Shown piece by piece: positions 52,080 to 61,896 of a DNA stretch of 64,000 bases. Under the pieces are notes generated by a model. It had not been told where the DNA came from and searched no databases. It worked only from the letters and a program-made list of their open reading frames with translations. A program made the position numbers and the translations under genes. Position 1 is the stretch's first letter, and the number at the start of each line of letters is the position of its first letter. Origin of the DNA: Prado023 sp963777855 (GTDB lineage: Bacteria; Actinomycetota; Actinomycetes; S36-B12; CAIYMF01); contig CAVZRW010000015.1 of assembly GCA_963777855.1 (NCBI GenBank), positions 62,001 through 126,000 on the forward strand. Direction: 5' to 3'.

Positions 52080-55000
52080 ATGGATCTCTCCGGACTCTGC
52101 CAGGGCCTGCTCGAGGACCCGACCTTCGCGCGGGCCTGCCGCGCCGCGGGACCGAACGGCGAGGTCGTCACCCCGGCCGCCGCCGTGCCCTTCCTGGCCG
52201 CCGGCATGGCCCGGCATCGCACGGTGGTGGCGATCACCGCCACCGGTCGCCAGGCTGAGGACCTCGCCTCGGCGGCCAGCAGCCTCGTGGGCCCGTCCCG
52301 GGTCGCGGTGCTGCCTGCCTGGGAGACCCTGCCGCACGAGCGGCTGAGCCCCAGCTCGGACACGGTCGGTCGCCGGTTGGCCGTGCTGCGCCGCCTGGCC
52401 CACCCCGACCCCGACGACGAGACCATCGGCGCCCTGGACCTCGTGGTCGCCCCCGTGCGCGCGCTGCTCCAGCCGCTGGTGGTCGGCCTCGGTGAGCTGG
52501 TCCCGGTGCGGGTGCGCCCGGGCGACGAGATCTCCCCGGAGGCGCTGGCCACGGCACTGGTGGGCGTCGGCTACTCGCCGACCGACCTGGTGGAGAAGCG
52601 CGGCCAGTTCGCGGTGCGCGGCGGCATCGTCGACGTGTTCCCGCCCACCGAGGAGCACCCGGTGCGGGTGGAGTTCTGGGGCGACGACGTCGAGGAGATC
52701 CGCTACTTCCGGGTCGTGGACCAGCGCTCCCTCGAGGTCGCCGGGCACGGCCTGTGGGCGCCGCCGTGCCGCGAGCTGCTGCTCACCGAGACCGTGCGCG
52801 CCCGCGCCGCCGCCCTGGCCCGGGCCCACCCGGACCTCGAGGAGATGTGCGACAAGCTCGCGCAGGGCATCGCCGTGGAGGGGATGGAGGCCCTGAGCCC
52901 CCTGCTGGCCGACGGGATGGAGACCCTGGTCGAGCTGGTCCACCGCACGGCCGGCAGCGACCCCATGGTCCTGCTCTGCGACCCCGAGCTGGTGCGCACG
53001 CGCGCCGGTGAGCTGGTCGCCACGAGCAACGAGTTCCTGGCCGCCTCGTGGCACAACGCCGCCGTCGGCAACGCGACCCCGATCGACCTGGGCGCTGCGG
53101 CCTACCGGAGCATCGAGGAGGTCCGCGAGACCGCGGCCACGCTCGGCGTGGCCTGGTGGACCGCCGGGCCGTTCGGGATGGCCGCCGTCGGCGAGGCCGA
53201 CGAGGGGCAGGACGCCACGGACCCGGGCCCAGCCCCCGCGGAACCCGGCACCGCGCCACGGGAGCTCCCCGCCGATGCGATCGCCCTGCCCGTCACGCCG
53301 ACCCCAGCCTACCGGGGGGACGGCCGGGCCCTGGTGGCCGACCTGCGCGCCGCCCTGCGGGCGGGTCGTCGGGTCGTGGCGGTCACCGCCGGCCTGGGCT
53401 CCGCCCAGCGCCTGGCCGAGCAGCTGGCGGCCGAGGACGTGCCCGCCCGCGTGGTCCCGGGCATCACCCGCTGGCCACCGGGCGCCGGCGTGGTCACGGT
53501 TACCACCGGCCGCCTCGACCACGGCCTCGAGGCCGCGAACCCGGGCCTGCTGATCGTCACCGAGACCGATATCCGCGGCCAGAAGGGCTCCCGCGACGTC
53601 ACCCGGATGCCCTCGCGGCGGCGCAACACCGTCGACCCGCTGCAGCTGGCCGCCGGCGACCACGTGGTCCACGAGCAGCACGGCGTCGGCCGGTACGTGG
53701 AGATGACCCAGCGCACGGTCGGCGGGGCCACCCGCGAGTACCTGGTCATCGAGTACGCGCCGAGCAAGCGCGGCCAGCCGCCGGACCGCCTCTACGTGCC
53801 CAGCGACCAGCTCGACCAGGTGACCCGCTACGTGGGTGGCGAGGCGCCCAGCGTCCACCGGCTCGGTGGCTCGGACTGGCAGCAGGCCAAGACCCGGGCC
53901 CGCAAGGCCGTGCGCCAGATCGCCGGCGAGCTGGTCAAGCTCTACGCCACCCGCCAGCAGGCCGTCGGCTACGCGTTCGGCCCGGACTCCCCGTGGCAGG
54001 CCGAGCTCGAGGACGCCTTTGCCTACACCGAGACCCCCGACCAGTGGTCCACGATCGCCGAGGTCAAGGCCGACATGGAGAAGGCCGTGCCGATGGACCG
54101 CCTCGTGTGCGGTGACGTGGGCTACGGCAAGACCGAGATCGCGGTGCGCGCGGCGTTCAAGGCGGTGCAGGACGGCAAGCAGGTGGCTGTGCTGGTGCCG
54201 ACGACGCTGCTCGTCCAGCAGCACCTGCAGACCTTCGCCGACCGCTACGAGGGCTTCCCGGTCAAGGTGGCCGGGCTCTCGCGGTTCCAGACCGATTCCG
54301 AGGCCAGGGCGGTGCTCGCCGGCCTGGCTGACGGCACCGTCGACGTGGTGATCGGCACCCACCGGCTCTTCGGTGCCCAGACCAGGTTCAAGGACCTCGG
54401 GCCTGCTCATCGTCGACGAGGAGCAGCGCTTCGGCGTGGAGCACAAGGAGCACATCAAGGCCCTGCGGACCAACGTCGACGTGCTCACGATGTCGGCCAC
54501 GCCCATCCCGCGCACCCTGGAGATGGCGGTCACCGGGATCCGGGAGATGTCGACCATCCAGACCCCGCCCGAGGAGCGCCACCCGGTGCTGACCTACGTG
54601 GGGGCCTACGACCCGAAGCAGATCTCTGCGGCGATCCGCCGCGAGCTGCATGCGCGACGGCCAGGTGTTCTTCGTGCACAACCGGGTGGAGTCCATCGAG
54701 CGGGTGGCCTCGACCCTGCGCGACCTCGTGCCCGAGGCCCGGATCACCACCGCGCACGGCCAGATGAACGAGCACGCCCTGGAGAAGGTGATCGTCGACT
54801 TCTGGGAGAAGCGCTCCGACGTGCTGGTCTCGACCACGATCGTGGAGTCCGGCCTGGACATCCCGAACGCCAACACCCTGATCGTCGACCGGGCCGACAT
54901 GTTCGGCCTGAGCCAGCTGCACCAGCTGCGCGGGCGCGTGGGCCGTGGCCGCGAGCGGGCCTACGCCTACTTCCTGTACCCGCCGGAGAAGCCGCTGACC

Positions 55001-55684
55001 CAGACCGCGCACGACCGGCTGGCCACGATCGCCGCGCACACCGACCTCGGTGCCGGCATGCAGGTGGCCATGAAGGACCTCGAGATCCGCGGCGCGGGCA
55101 ACCTGCTCGGCGGCGAGCAGTCCGGCCACATCGCCGACGTCGGCTTCGACCTGTACGTGCGCCTGGTGGGCGAGGCCCTGGCCGAGTACCGGGGTGAGGA
55201 CGGCACCGAGCTGGCCGACGTCAAGGTGGAGCTGCCCGTCGACGCCCACGTGCCCCACGACTATGTCGCCGAGGAGCGCCTGCGCCTGGAGGCCTACCGC
55301 CGGATGGCCGCCGCGCACGACGAGCCGGCCATCGAGGCCGTGGCCGAGGAGCTGCGCGACCGGTACGGCCCTCTGCCCCTGCCCGTGCAGCGCCTGCTCG
55401 ACGTGGCGCGGCTGCGGGTGCTGGCCCGTTCGGCCGGCGTCAGCGAGATCGTTCTGGCCGGCAACCAGGTGCGCTTCGGCGGCGTGGACCTGCCCGAGTC
55501 ACGTCGGATGCGCCTGCTGCGCCTGTACCCGGGCACGCAGGTCAAGCCGGTGACCCGCACCATCCTCGTGCCGCGCCCGAAGCCGGCCACGATGGGCGCT
55601 GCGCCCGTGATCGATGCGGCACTCGTAGCATGGGCCCGTGAGGTGATCGAGTCGATCATCCTCGAACCGATCGGAGGCAAGTGA
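52080..55684 (+). CDS. mfd: Transcription-repair coupling factor Mfd (two frameshifts)
   Basis: About 1200 codons. Order: UvrB-homology modules (AGPNGEVVTPAAAVPFLAAG, PAWETLPHERLSPSSDTVGRRLAVL, RGGIVDVFPPTEEHPVRVEFWGDDVEEIRYF), the RNA-polymerase-interacting domain (GDHVVHEQHGVGRYVEMTQRTVGG), a RecG-like motor with Walker A GDVGYGKTE near residue 680 and DEEQRFG box, TRG region ending GGEQSGHIADVGFDLYVRL, and a C-terminal autoinhibitory domain. Frames break near 54400 (before LLIVDEEQ) and 54650 (before MRDGQVFFVHNRVES), each by one base. All motifs are intact after repair. Start 52080 or 52068. Confidence 0.94.
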
Positions 55685-56283
55685 TGGGTGGACGTGCCGT
55701 GGTGGCCTTGGCTGCGGGCGTGCTCGCGCTGGCGGGCTGCAGCTCGGGCACGGGCAGTCAGGCGGCCACGTCCGACGTGTTCGAGGTCCCGATGTCCGTG
55801 GTCTCCGCCGAGGTGTCGCAGGCCTCGACCGCCCTCGGCCAGCCGGCCGAGCAGCCCCCGGCGGGCCTGGCCCCGGCCACCGTCGAGCGCCTGGTGCAGA
55901 CCGCGCTCGTGGATGCGAAGGCCGCCGACCTGGGCCTCACCCTGACCAACGGCCAGATCGAGGAGGGGCTCAACCAGCTCGCCGAGCAGAACGGCGGCAT
56001 GGCCGCCCTCGAGGACCTCGCGCTGCAGCAGGGGCTGCGGCCCGAGTCGCTCAAGGACGTGGTGCGCACGAACCTGCTGGTCACCGCCATCGGCCTGAGG
56101 CTGAACCAGGCGGGCGACGCGGCCGCCCAGGGCCAGGCGGCCCAGCAGGCCCTGTCCGAGTACTCGAGCGCCGTCGATGTCCAGGTGGCCCCGCGCTACG
56201 GCACGTGGGACGACGCCCAGCTGCGGATCGTCCCCGGCTCCCCGGTCGTCACGCCCGCGGCGGCGACTCCCGCCCAGCCCTGA
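55684..56283 (+). CDS. SurA N-terminal-like lipoprotein
   Basis: A 199-residue exported lipoprotein. The signal peptide ends in the lipobox LAGC (Cys20 region). A SurA_N-type helical chaperone domain follows (VERLVQTALVDAKAADLGLTLTNGQIEEGL, ALQQGLRPESLKDVVRTNLLVTAIG). There is no parvulin PPIase domain. It starts with a TGATG overlap on the mfd stop. Lipoproteins of this kind between mfd and mazG are common in Actinobacteria; the client is unknown. Confidence 0.87.
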   Translation: MGGRAVVALAAGVLALAGCSSGTGSQAATSDVFEVPMSVVSAEVSQASTALGQPAEQPPAGLAPATVERLVQTALVDAKAADLGLTLTNGQIEEGLNQLAEQNGGMAALEDLALQQGLRPESLKDVVRTNLLVTAIGLRLNQAGDAAAQGQAAQQALSEYSSAVDVQVAPRYGTWDDAQLRIVPGSPVVTPAAATPAQP

Positions 56284-56284
56284 C

Positions 56285-57010
56285 GTGGGCACCTCCCCGC
56301 AGGGCCCCGGTCCCCGTGCGGTGCCCCGGCCCAGCGGGCAGAGCCTGCTCGAGCTGATCTCGGTGATGGATCGGCTGCGCTCCCCGGGCGGCTGCCCGTG
56401 GGACGCCGAGCAGACCCACGAGTCGCTGGTCTCCTACCTCACCGAGGAGGCCCACGAGGCCGTCGAGGCGATCGAGACCGGCGACCGGGCCGCGATGCGC
56501 GAGGAGCTCGGCGACGTGCTCCTGCAGGTGATGTTCCACGCCCGGATCGCCCAGGAGCACCCGAGCGACCCGTGGTCGGTGGACGACGTGGCGGCGGGGA
56601 TCGCCGCCAAGCTGGTGGCCCGCCACCCGCACGTCTTCGGCGACGAGACCGCCGACTCCGCCGCCCATGTGGAGTCGGTCTGGCTGGCCCGCAAGACCGC
56701 CGAGAAGTCCCGCGACTCCGTCCTCGACGGGATCCCTTCGGGGCTGCCCGCGCTGCTGCTCGCGGCCAAGATGCACTACCGGGTCACCCACGGGGGCCTC
56801 ACGGCTCCCGAGCTCGAGCCGGTTGCCCGGCAGGCGGCCGACGCCGCCCTGGCCCAGGTCGGCCCCGACGGGGTGGGCCCTCTGCTGCTCGCGCTGGCCA
56901 CGGCCAGCCTCGACGCCGGGATCGACCCCGAGTCGGCGCTGCGCGGGGCCCTGCGCGAGTACGCGGGCGCCGTGCGCGCCGGGGAGGCCGCGGCGCGCGC
57001 CGCTGGGTGA
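56285..57010 (+). CDS. mazG: Nucleoside triphosphate pyrophosphohydrolase MazG
   Basis: A 241-residue house-cleaning NTPase. The main MazG domain shows SPGGCPWDAEQTHESLVSYLTEEAHEAVEAI and EELGDVLLQVMFHARIAQE (E-E-x-x-D metal site). The C-terminal second repeat is degenerate, as in the mycobacterial form. Start GTG 56285 lies 1 bp after the SurA-like stop. Confidence 0.93.
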   Translation: MGTSPQGPGPRAVPRPSGQSLLELISVMDRLRSPGGCPWDAEQTHESLVSYLTEEAHEAVEAIETGDRAAMREELGDVLLQVMFHARIAQEHPSDPWSVDDVAAGIAAKLVARHPHVFGDETADSAAHVESVWLARKTAEKSRDSVLDGIPSGLPALLLAAKMHYRVTHGGLTAPELEPVARQAADAALAQVGPDGVGPLLLALATASLDAGIDPESALRGALREYAGAVRAGEAAARAAG

Positions 57011-57137
57011 ACAACCGGTCGCGCCCCCCGGCGCCTGCTCGCTCAGCAGGAGCCCTCCGCGGTGAGTCGGTAGTGTGACGGGCATGGCGGGCGCCCCCCA
57101 GCCCGCCGCTCTGGGCAACTATCGATGGGAGCAACCC

Positions 57138-58448
57138 GTGGCAAGTATCGATGTCGTGATCGCGCGCGAGATCCTCGATTCGCGAGGCAACCCGACCCTC
57201 GAGGTCGAGGTCGCCCTCGAGGACGGGGCCACCGGCCGTGCGGCGGTGCCCTCGGGTGCCTCCACCGGAGCCTTCGAGGCCTACGAGCTGCGTGACGGCG
57301 ACGCCTCGCGCTACCTGGGCAAGGGGTGCGCCAAGGCCGTGGCCAACGTCGAGGACGAGATCGCCCCGGCGGTGCTGGGCTTCGACGCCTCCGAGCAGCG
57401 GCTGATCGACCAGACCATGATCGACCTCGACGGCACCCCCAACAAGGAGCGCCTCGGCGCCAACGCCATCCTCGGCGTCTCCCTGGCCGTGGCCAAGGCC
57501 GCCGCCGAGTCAGCGGGCCTGCCGCTGTTCCGCTACGTCGGCGGCCCCAACGCCTACCTGCTGCCGGTGCCGATGATGAACATCATCAACGGCGGCTCGC
57601 ACGCCGACTCCGACGTCGACATGCAGGAGTTCATGATCGCCCCGATCGGCGCCGACACCTTCGCCGAGGCGCTGCGCAAGGGCGCTGAGGTCTACCACGC
57701 GCTCAAGGGCGTGCTGAAGTCCAAGGGCTACGCGACCGGCCTCGGCGACGAGGGCGGCTTCGCCCCGAACCTGCCCAGCAACCGCGCCGCGCTCGAGCTG
57801 ATCGTGGAGGCCATCGAGAAGGCCGGCTTCACCCCGGGCACCGACATCGCCCTGGCGATGGACGTCGCGGCTTCCGAGTTCCACGGCCGTGCGCTCAAGG
57901 GATCCGGGGAGGTCAAGCCCGATGAGTACTTCGTCGAGGGCGTCGCCAAGAGCACCGACCAGATGATCGAGTACTACTCGGGCCTGGTGCGCGACTTCCC
58001 GATCGTCTCGATCGAGGACCCCCTCGGCGAGGACGAGTGGGCCGACTGGACCGCGATCACCGCCGAGCTGGGCACCAAGGTGCAGATCGTCGGCGACGAC
58101 CACTACGTCACCAACACGAGCCGCATCATGCGCGGCATCGAGGAGAAGACGGCCAACGCGCTGCTGGTCAAGGTCAACCAGATCGGCACGCTGACCGAGA
58201 CCTCCGAGGCGATCGAGGCCGCCCACCGGGCCGGGTTCAAGACGATGATGAGCCACCGCTCCGGCGAGACCGAGGACTCGACCATTGCCGACCTGGCTGT
58301 GGCATTCAACTGCGGCCAGATCAAGTCCGGTGCCCCGGCCCGCTCGGACCGCGTGGCGAAGTACAACCAGCTGCTGCGCATCGAGGACGAGCTCGACGAC
58401 GCGGCACGCTACGCAGGCGCCTCGGCGTTCCCGAGGTTCTCCGCCTGA
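57138..58448 (+). CDS. eno: Enolase
   Basis: A 436-residue glycolytic enzyme. IDVVIAREILDSRGNPTLEVEV, SGASTGAFEAYELRDGD, NIINGGSHADSDVDMQEFMIAP, IEDPLGEDEW, VGDDHYVTN and MSHRSGETEDSTIADLAV are the standard metal and substrate motifs. GTG 57138 is chosen because GGGAG lies 7 nt upstream and the protein then starts at the conserved ASIDVV. TAGTGT at 57071-57076 is 7 nt before an in-frame ATG at 57084, which is either the TSS of a 54-nt leader or an alternative leaderless start. Confidence 0.95.
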   Translation: MASIDVVIAREILDSRGNPTLEVEVALEDGATGRAAVPSGASTGAFEAYELRDGDASRYLGKGCAKAVANVEDEIAPAVLGFDASEQRLIDQTMIDLDGTPNKERLGANAILGVSLAVAKAAAESAGLPLFRYVGGPNAYLLPVPMMNIINGGSHADSDVDMQEFMIAPIGADTFAEALRKGAEVYHALKGVLKSKGYATGLGDEGGFAPNLPSNRAALELIVEAIEKAGFTPGTDIALAMDVAASEFHGRALKGSGEVKPDEYFVEGVAKSTDQMIEYYSGLVRDFPIVSIEDPLGEDEWADWTAITAELGTKVQIVGDDHYVTNTSRIMRGIEEKTANALLVKVNQIGTLTETSEAIEAAHRAGFKTMMSHRSGETEDSTIADLAVAFNCGQIKSGAPARSDRVAKYNQLLRIEDELDDAARYAGASAFPRFSA

Positions 58449-58467
58449 GCGTGGGAGGATGGGCGGC

Positions 58468-58980
58468 ATGCCAGCCGGCCGCCCATCCTCCGCAAGCACG
58501 GGCCGGCGCCCCCGCTCCAGCACGGGGGGGCCGGCCCGTCCTGTTCTGTCCGCACGGGCCGGGATCGCCCTCGGGGTGGTCGTCGTGCTGATCGCGATCC
58601 TGGCCATCCCGTTCAAGGAGTGGGTGACCCAGCGCTCGCGCATCGCCGACCTCGAGGCCCAGCTGGCCTGGCACACCCAGCGCGTGGAGGACCTGACCGC
58701 TGCCCACAAGCGCTGGGACGACCCGGCCTACGTCGAGGCCCAGGCCCGCGCCCGCCTGCACTTCGTGCGGCCCGGCGAGGTCGGCTACGTGGTCCTGACC
58801 GAGGAGACCACCGAGTCCCCCGAGACCACCCAGACCCGGCCGATGGCCCAGGCCCCCGAGGGTGCCGCGTGGTGGGCCGGGGTGTGGAGCACGATCGAGG
58901 GCCAGGCCGAGCCCTCGGCCAGCAGCACGACGCCTGCGGCACCCGCCCCGGCCACGCCGGCCGACTCCTACAGCCAGTGA
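58468..58980 (+). CDS. Septum formation initiator FtsB/DivIC family protein
   Basis: A 170-residue bitopic protein. Arg/Ser/Pro-rich cytoplasmic head, one helix (GIALGVVVVLIAILAIPF), then a coiled coil (RIADLEAQLAWHTQRVEDLTAAHKRWDDPAYVEAQARARLHFVRPGE) with the typical DP-x-Y/F-E-x-A-R element, and a Thr/Pro/Ala tail. It works with FtsL/FtsQ in the divisome. GGGAGG precedes the ATG at 58468. It overlaps the DUF501 start (GTGA). Confidence 0.92.
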   Translation: MPAGRPSSASTGRRPRSSTGGPARPVLSARAGIALGVVVVLIAILAIPFKEWVTQRSRIADLEAQLAWHTQRVEDLTAAHKRWDDPAYVEAQARARLHFVRPGEVGYVVLTEETTESPETTQTRPMAQAPEGAAWWAGVWSTIEGQAEPSASSTTPAAPAPATPADSYSQ

Positions 58981-59525
58981 CCGCTGCGGTGCCCCCGCTC
59001 GACCAGCCGGCCAGCGACGATGACCTGCGCGCGGTGGCCGCACAGCTCGGCCGGCCCGTGCGGGCCGTGCGCGGGGTCGCCCACCGCTGCGGCTGCGGCC
59101 AGCCCGACGTGCTGCGCACGGAGCCCCAGCTTCCCGACGGCACGCCGTTCCCGACGCTCTACTACCTGACCTGCCCACGGGCCACGGGGGCCGTGAGCAC
59201 GCTGGAGGCTGAGGGCCGGATGCGCGAGATGGCCGCGCGGCTGGCGGAGGACCCGGATCTCGCCGCCGCCTACCGGGCGGCCCACGAGGCCTACCTGGCC
59301 GAGCGCGAGGCGCTGGGCCACGTGCCGCACATCGCCGGGATCAGCGCCGGGGGGATGCCCGGGCGGGTCAAGTGCCTGCACGTGCTCGTGGCGCACTCCC
59401 TGGCCGTGGGCCCGGGCGTGAACCCGTTCGGTGACGAGGCCCTGGCTGAGCTGGCCGAGCGCGGGATCACCCCGGACACCTGCTGGGGCGCGGGGTCCGG
59501 CGGCTGCGCGGCGGTGCCCTCGTGA
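58977..59525 (+). CDS. DUF501 family protein
   Basis: A 182-residue conserved actinobacterial protein. Conserved Cys/His-rich segments are RGVAHRCGCGQPDVLRTEP, PTLYYLTCPRATGAVSTLEAEGRM, SAGGMPGRVKCLHVLVAHSLAVGPGVNPFGDEAL and TPDTCW. The pattern suggests a metal site; the function is unknown. It is coupled by overlaps to ftsB upstream and ppx downstream, the usual position for this family. Confidence 0.92.
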   Translation: MTAAVPPLDQPASDDDLRAVAAQLGRPVRAVRGVAHRCGCGQPDVLRTEPQLPDGTPFPTLYYLTCPRATGAVSTLEAEGRMREMAARLAEDPDLAAAYRAAHEAYLAEREALGHVPHIAGISAGGMPGRVKCLHVLVAHSLAVGPGVNPFGDEALAELAERGITPDTCWGAGSGGCAAVPS

Positions 59526-60517
59526 GTGTCGTGCGCGCCGCGGGCATCGACTGCGGGACGAACTCGATCCGCCTGCTGATCGCCGACGTCGACCTCGATG
59601 CGGGCACCGCGCGCGACGTCTGCCGCGAGATGGTGATCGTGCGCCTTGGTGAGGGGGTGGACGCCACCGGAGCGTTCTCCCCGGCCGCGTTGGAGCGGAC
59701 CTTCGCGGCATGCCGCACCTACGGGGGCCTCCTGGCGCAGGCCGGCGGCCCGCCACTGCGGTTCGTGGCCACCTCGGCCTCGCGCGACGTGTCCAACCGT
59801 GGTGAGTTCGTGGCCGGTGTGCGGGCGATCCTGGGCGTCGAGCCGCAGGTGATCTCAGGCCAGGAGGAGGGCGCGCTGTCCTTCGCCGGGGCCACCCGGG
59901 GCCTGCCGGCCGATGCCAAGGCCCCGTTCCTCGTGGTCGACATCGGCGGCGGGTCCACCGAGTTCGTGCTCGGCACTCACGAGCCCACCCACCGCACCAG
60001 CGTGGACATGGGATGCGTCCGGATGACCGAGCGGCACCTCGGCGAGGACCCGCCCACCGCCGCGCAGGTGGCCGCCGCGACCGCCGACATCGACGCCGCC
60101 GTCGCCCGCGCGGGTGCGGTGGTGCCGTTCGCCGAGGCGCGCACGCTCGTGGGCCTGGCCGGATCGGTGACCACGGTGGCCGCGCTCTCGATGGGCCTGC
60201 CCGCCTACGACGCCTCCCGGATCCACCACAGCCGGGTGCCCGTCGCCGAGGTCCGCCGCGTCAGCGACGCACTGCTGGCGATGACCCACGCCGAGCGGGC
60301 GGGCCTGCCCGTCATGCACCCGGGTCGGGTGGACGTGATCGGGGCCGGGTCGCTGGTCCTGCGCCGCATCATGGACGCCACCGGGGCCACGGAGGTGCTC
60401 GTCAGCGAGCACGACATCCTCGACGGGGTGGCCTGGTCAGTGGCGCTGGAACACCGCGGCGATCCGATGGCGCAGGACCAGCCAGTTGCCGCTGCCGACC
60501 CAGTCGCCGAGCGCTGA
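59522..60517 (+). CDS. Exopolyphosphatase (Ppx/GppA family)
   Basis: A 331-residue ASKHA-fold phosphatase acting on polyphosphate or pppGpp. Motifs: GIDCGTNSIRLLIAD, VATSASRDVSNRGEF, VISGQEEGALSFAGA, VDIGGGSTEFVLG and VGLAGSVTTVAALSM. It is the short actinobacterial type lacking the C-terminal HD domain. GTG start overlaps DUF501 (GTGA). The 3' end overlaps the convergent membrane gene by about 80 bp. Confidence 0.92.
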   Translation: MSVVRAAGIDCGTNSIRLLIADVDLDAGTARDVCREMVIVRLGEGVDATGAFSPAALERTFAACRTYGGLLAQAGGPPLRFVATSASRDVSNRGEFVAGVRAILGVEPQVISGQEEGALSFAGATRGLPADAKAPFLVVDIGGGSTEFVLGTHEPTHRTSVDMGCVRMTERHLGEDPPTAAQVAAATADIDAAVARAGAVVPFAEARTLVGLAGSVTTVAALSMGLPAYDASRIHHSRVPVAEVRRVSDALLAMTHAERAGLPVMHPGRVDVIGAGSLVLRRIMDATGATEVLVSEHDILDGVAWSVALEHRGDPMAQDQPVAAADPVAER

Positions 60518-60729
60518 GCCCATCGGGCGGGCAGGACCAGCGCCAGCGCCCAGGGCCAGGGCAGGCCGAGGACGAGCAGGACACCCAGGGCGGCGAGCAT
60601 CGCGGCCGCGGTGAGCCATCGGCTGGACTTCGGGTGGGTCTCGAACAGCATCTGGTCACGACCTGCGGAGAGCAGGTTGAGCACGAACGTGGGGGTGAAG
60701 ATCGCCAGGAAGATGATCAGGGCATCCAT
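60437..60729 (-). CDS. Small membrane protein, frameshifted near its 3' end
   Basis: About 97 residues after repair. It starts MDALIIFLAIFTPTFVLNLLSAGRDQMLFETHPKSSRW with two hydrophobic helices (second: LTAAAMLAALGVLLVLGLPWPWALALVL). A one-base shift near 60525 is needed to reach the continuation RPMGSALGDWVGSGNWLVLRHRIAAVFQRH and a stop at 60437, inside the end of ppx. I recognise no family. Divergent from the ACT-domain gene with a 54-bp gap. Confidence 0.55.
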
Positions 60730-60783
60730 CGCCGACCGGCGCCTTCCCGGTCGACCCCGCGCCGGGGTGCGTAGGGTGTGACC

Positions 60784-61299
60784 ATGCCGAGCCTTGCAGT
60801 CACCGTCATCGGCCGGGACCGCCCCGGCATCATCGCCGAGGTTACCGGGGTGGTCGCCGACCTGGGCGGGAATCTCGAGGACTCCTCGATGACCCTGCTG
60901 CGCGGGCACTTCACCTGGACGCTCATCGCCGACGTCGAGGTGGCACCCGCCGAGCTGGCCGCCCGGCTCGGGCACCTGCAGGCCGACGGCCTCGTGGTCG
61001 CCGTGCTGCCGGTCGGCGCCGAGGAGCACGCCGCCGGCCAGGCGGGGTACCTGCTCAGCGTGCACGGCGCGGACCGCCCGGGCATCGTGGCCGGGGTCAC
61101 CGCGACGCTGGCCAAGCACGGGGGCAACATCACCGACCTGTCGACCCGCCTGGGTGCGGGGGGCCTCTACCTGCTGGTCGCCGAGGTGTCGCTGCCGGCC
61201 GACGTCGACGTCGTGGCCCTCGGCGCACAGCTCGCCGAGGCCGGCCGACAGCTGGGCGTGGGGGTCTCGCTGCGCCCGGCCGACTCCGACGTCCTCTAG
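60784..61299 (+). CDS. Two-ACT-domain protein, glycine cleavage repressor (GcvR)-like
   Basis: A 171-residue protein made of two ACT domains: LAVTVIGRDRPGIIAEVTGVVADLGGNLEDSSMTLLRGHFT and YLLSVHGADRPGIVAGVTATLAKHGGNITDLSTRL. This matches GcvR-type proteins that sense amino acids, probably glycine or another small ligand. It has no DNA-binding domain. ATG 60784 sits 6 nt after TAGGGT, fitting the leaderless pattern and favouring it over GTG 60778. Next gene is def, 10 bp on. Confidence 0.88.
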   Translation: MPSLAVTVIGRDRPGIIAEVTGVVADLGGNLEDSSMTLLRGHFTWTLIADVEVAPAELAARLGHLQADGLVVAVLPVGAEEHAAGQAGYLLSVHGADRPGIVAGVTATLAKHGGNITDLSTRLGAGGLYLLVAEVSLPADVDVVALGAQLAEAGRQLGVGVSLRPADSDVL

Positions 61300-61309
61300 G
61301 GCCGCGCGC

Positions 61310-61861
61310 ATGGACCTGCCGACGACCTTCCACCTGCCCATGCCCGGGCTGCCCGAGGGCCGGGTGCTGCCGGTGGTCGCTGCCCCGGACCCGGTGCTGT
61401 CGACCCGCTGTGCCGAGGTCGACCCGACCGACCCCGAGGTCGTGCAGCTGGCCGCCGACCTGATCGCGACCATGCGCGTCTCCCCGGGCTGCGTGGGCCT
61501 GGCCGCCAACCAGGTGGCGGTCGGCTGGCGGGTGTTCAGCCTCGACGTCTCCCGGCACCCGAAGACGCGCACCTCGCACGGGCAGCTCGTCCTGGTCAAC
61601 CCCACGGTGCTCGCCTCCTCGCGCAACGAGCGGGGTCGCGAGGGATGCATGTCGGTGCCGGACTTCACCGGCGACGTGCGCCGGGCCACCCGGCTGACCG
61701 TCGCCGGGCTCCTGCCGGGCAGCGGCGAGCAGGTCACCCTCACCACGGACGCCTTCGAGGCGCGCGCGCTGCAGCACGAGATCGACCACCTCGACGGGCT
61801 GCTGTTCCTCGACCGGGTGGCCGGCGCGCACGCGATCTACGCGCGCCAGACCTACCTGTGA
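61310..61861 (+). CDS. def: Peptide deformylase
   Basis: A 183-residue iron/zinc hydrolase removing N-formyl groups from new proteins. The three motifs are GCVGLAANQ (motif 1), EGCMSVPDF (motif 2, metal Cys) and QHEIDHLDG (motif 3, His156, Glu157, His160). GCVGLAANQ has Asn in place of the usual Pro/Thr before Gln, and EGCMS replaces EGCLS, both tolerated variants. Downstream lies a tRNA. Confidence 0.93.
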   Translation: MDLPTTFHLPMPGLPEGRVLPVVAAPDPVLSTRCAEVDPTDPEVVQLAADLIATMRVSPGCVGLAANQVAVGWRVFSLDVSRHPKTRTSHGQLVLVNPTVLASSRNERGREGCMSVPDFTGDVRRATRLTVAGLLPGSGEQVTLTTDAFEARALQHEIDHLDGLLFLDRVAGAHAIYARQTYL

Positions 61862-61896
61862 CCCGCGGCGCCGGCCAGCCCGTACCGTGTGCCTGG

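Noticed and set aside
51879..54557. An 892-codon minus-strand open frame
   Set aside because: Antisense shadow of mfd, which has all expected domains on the plus strand.
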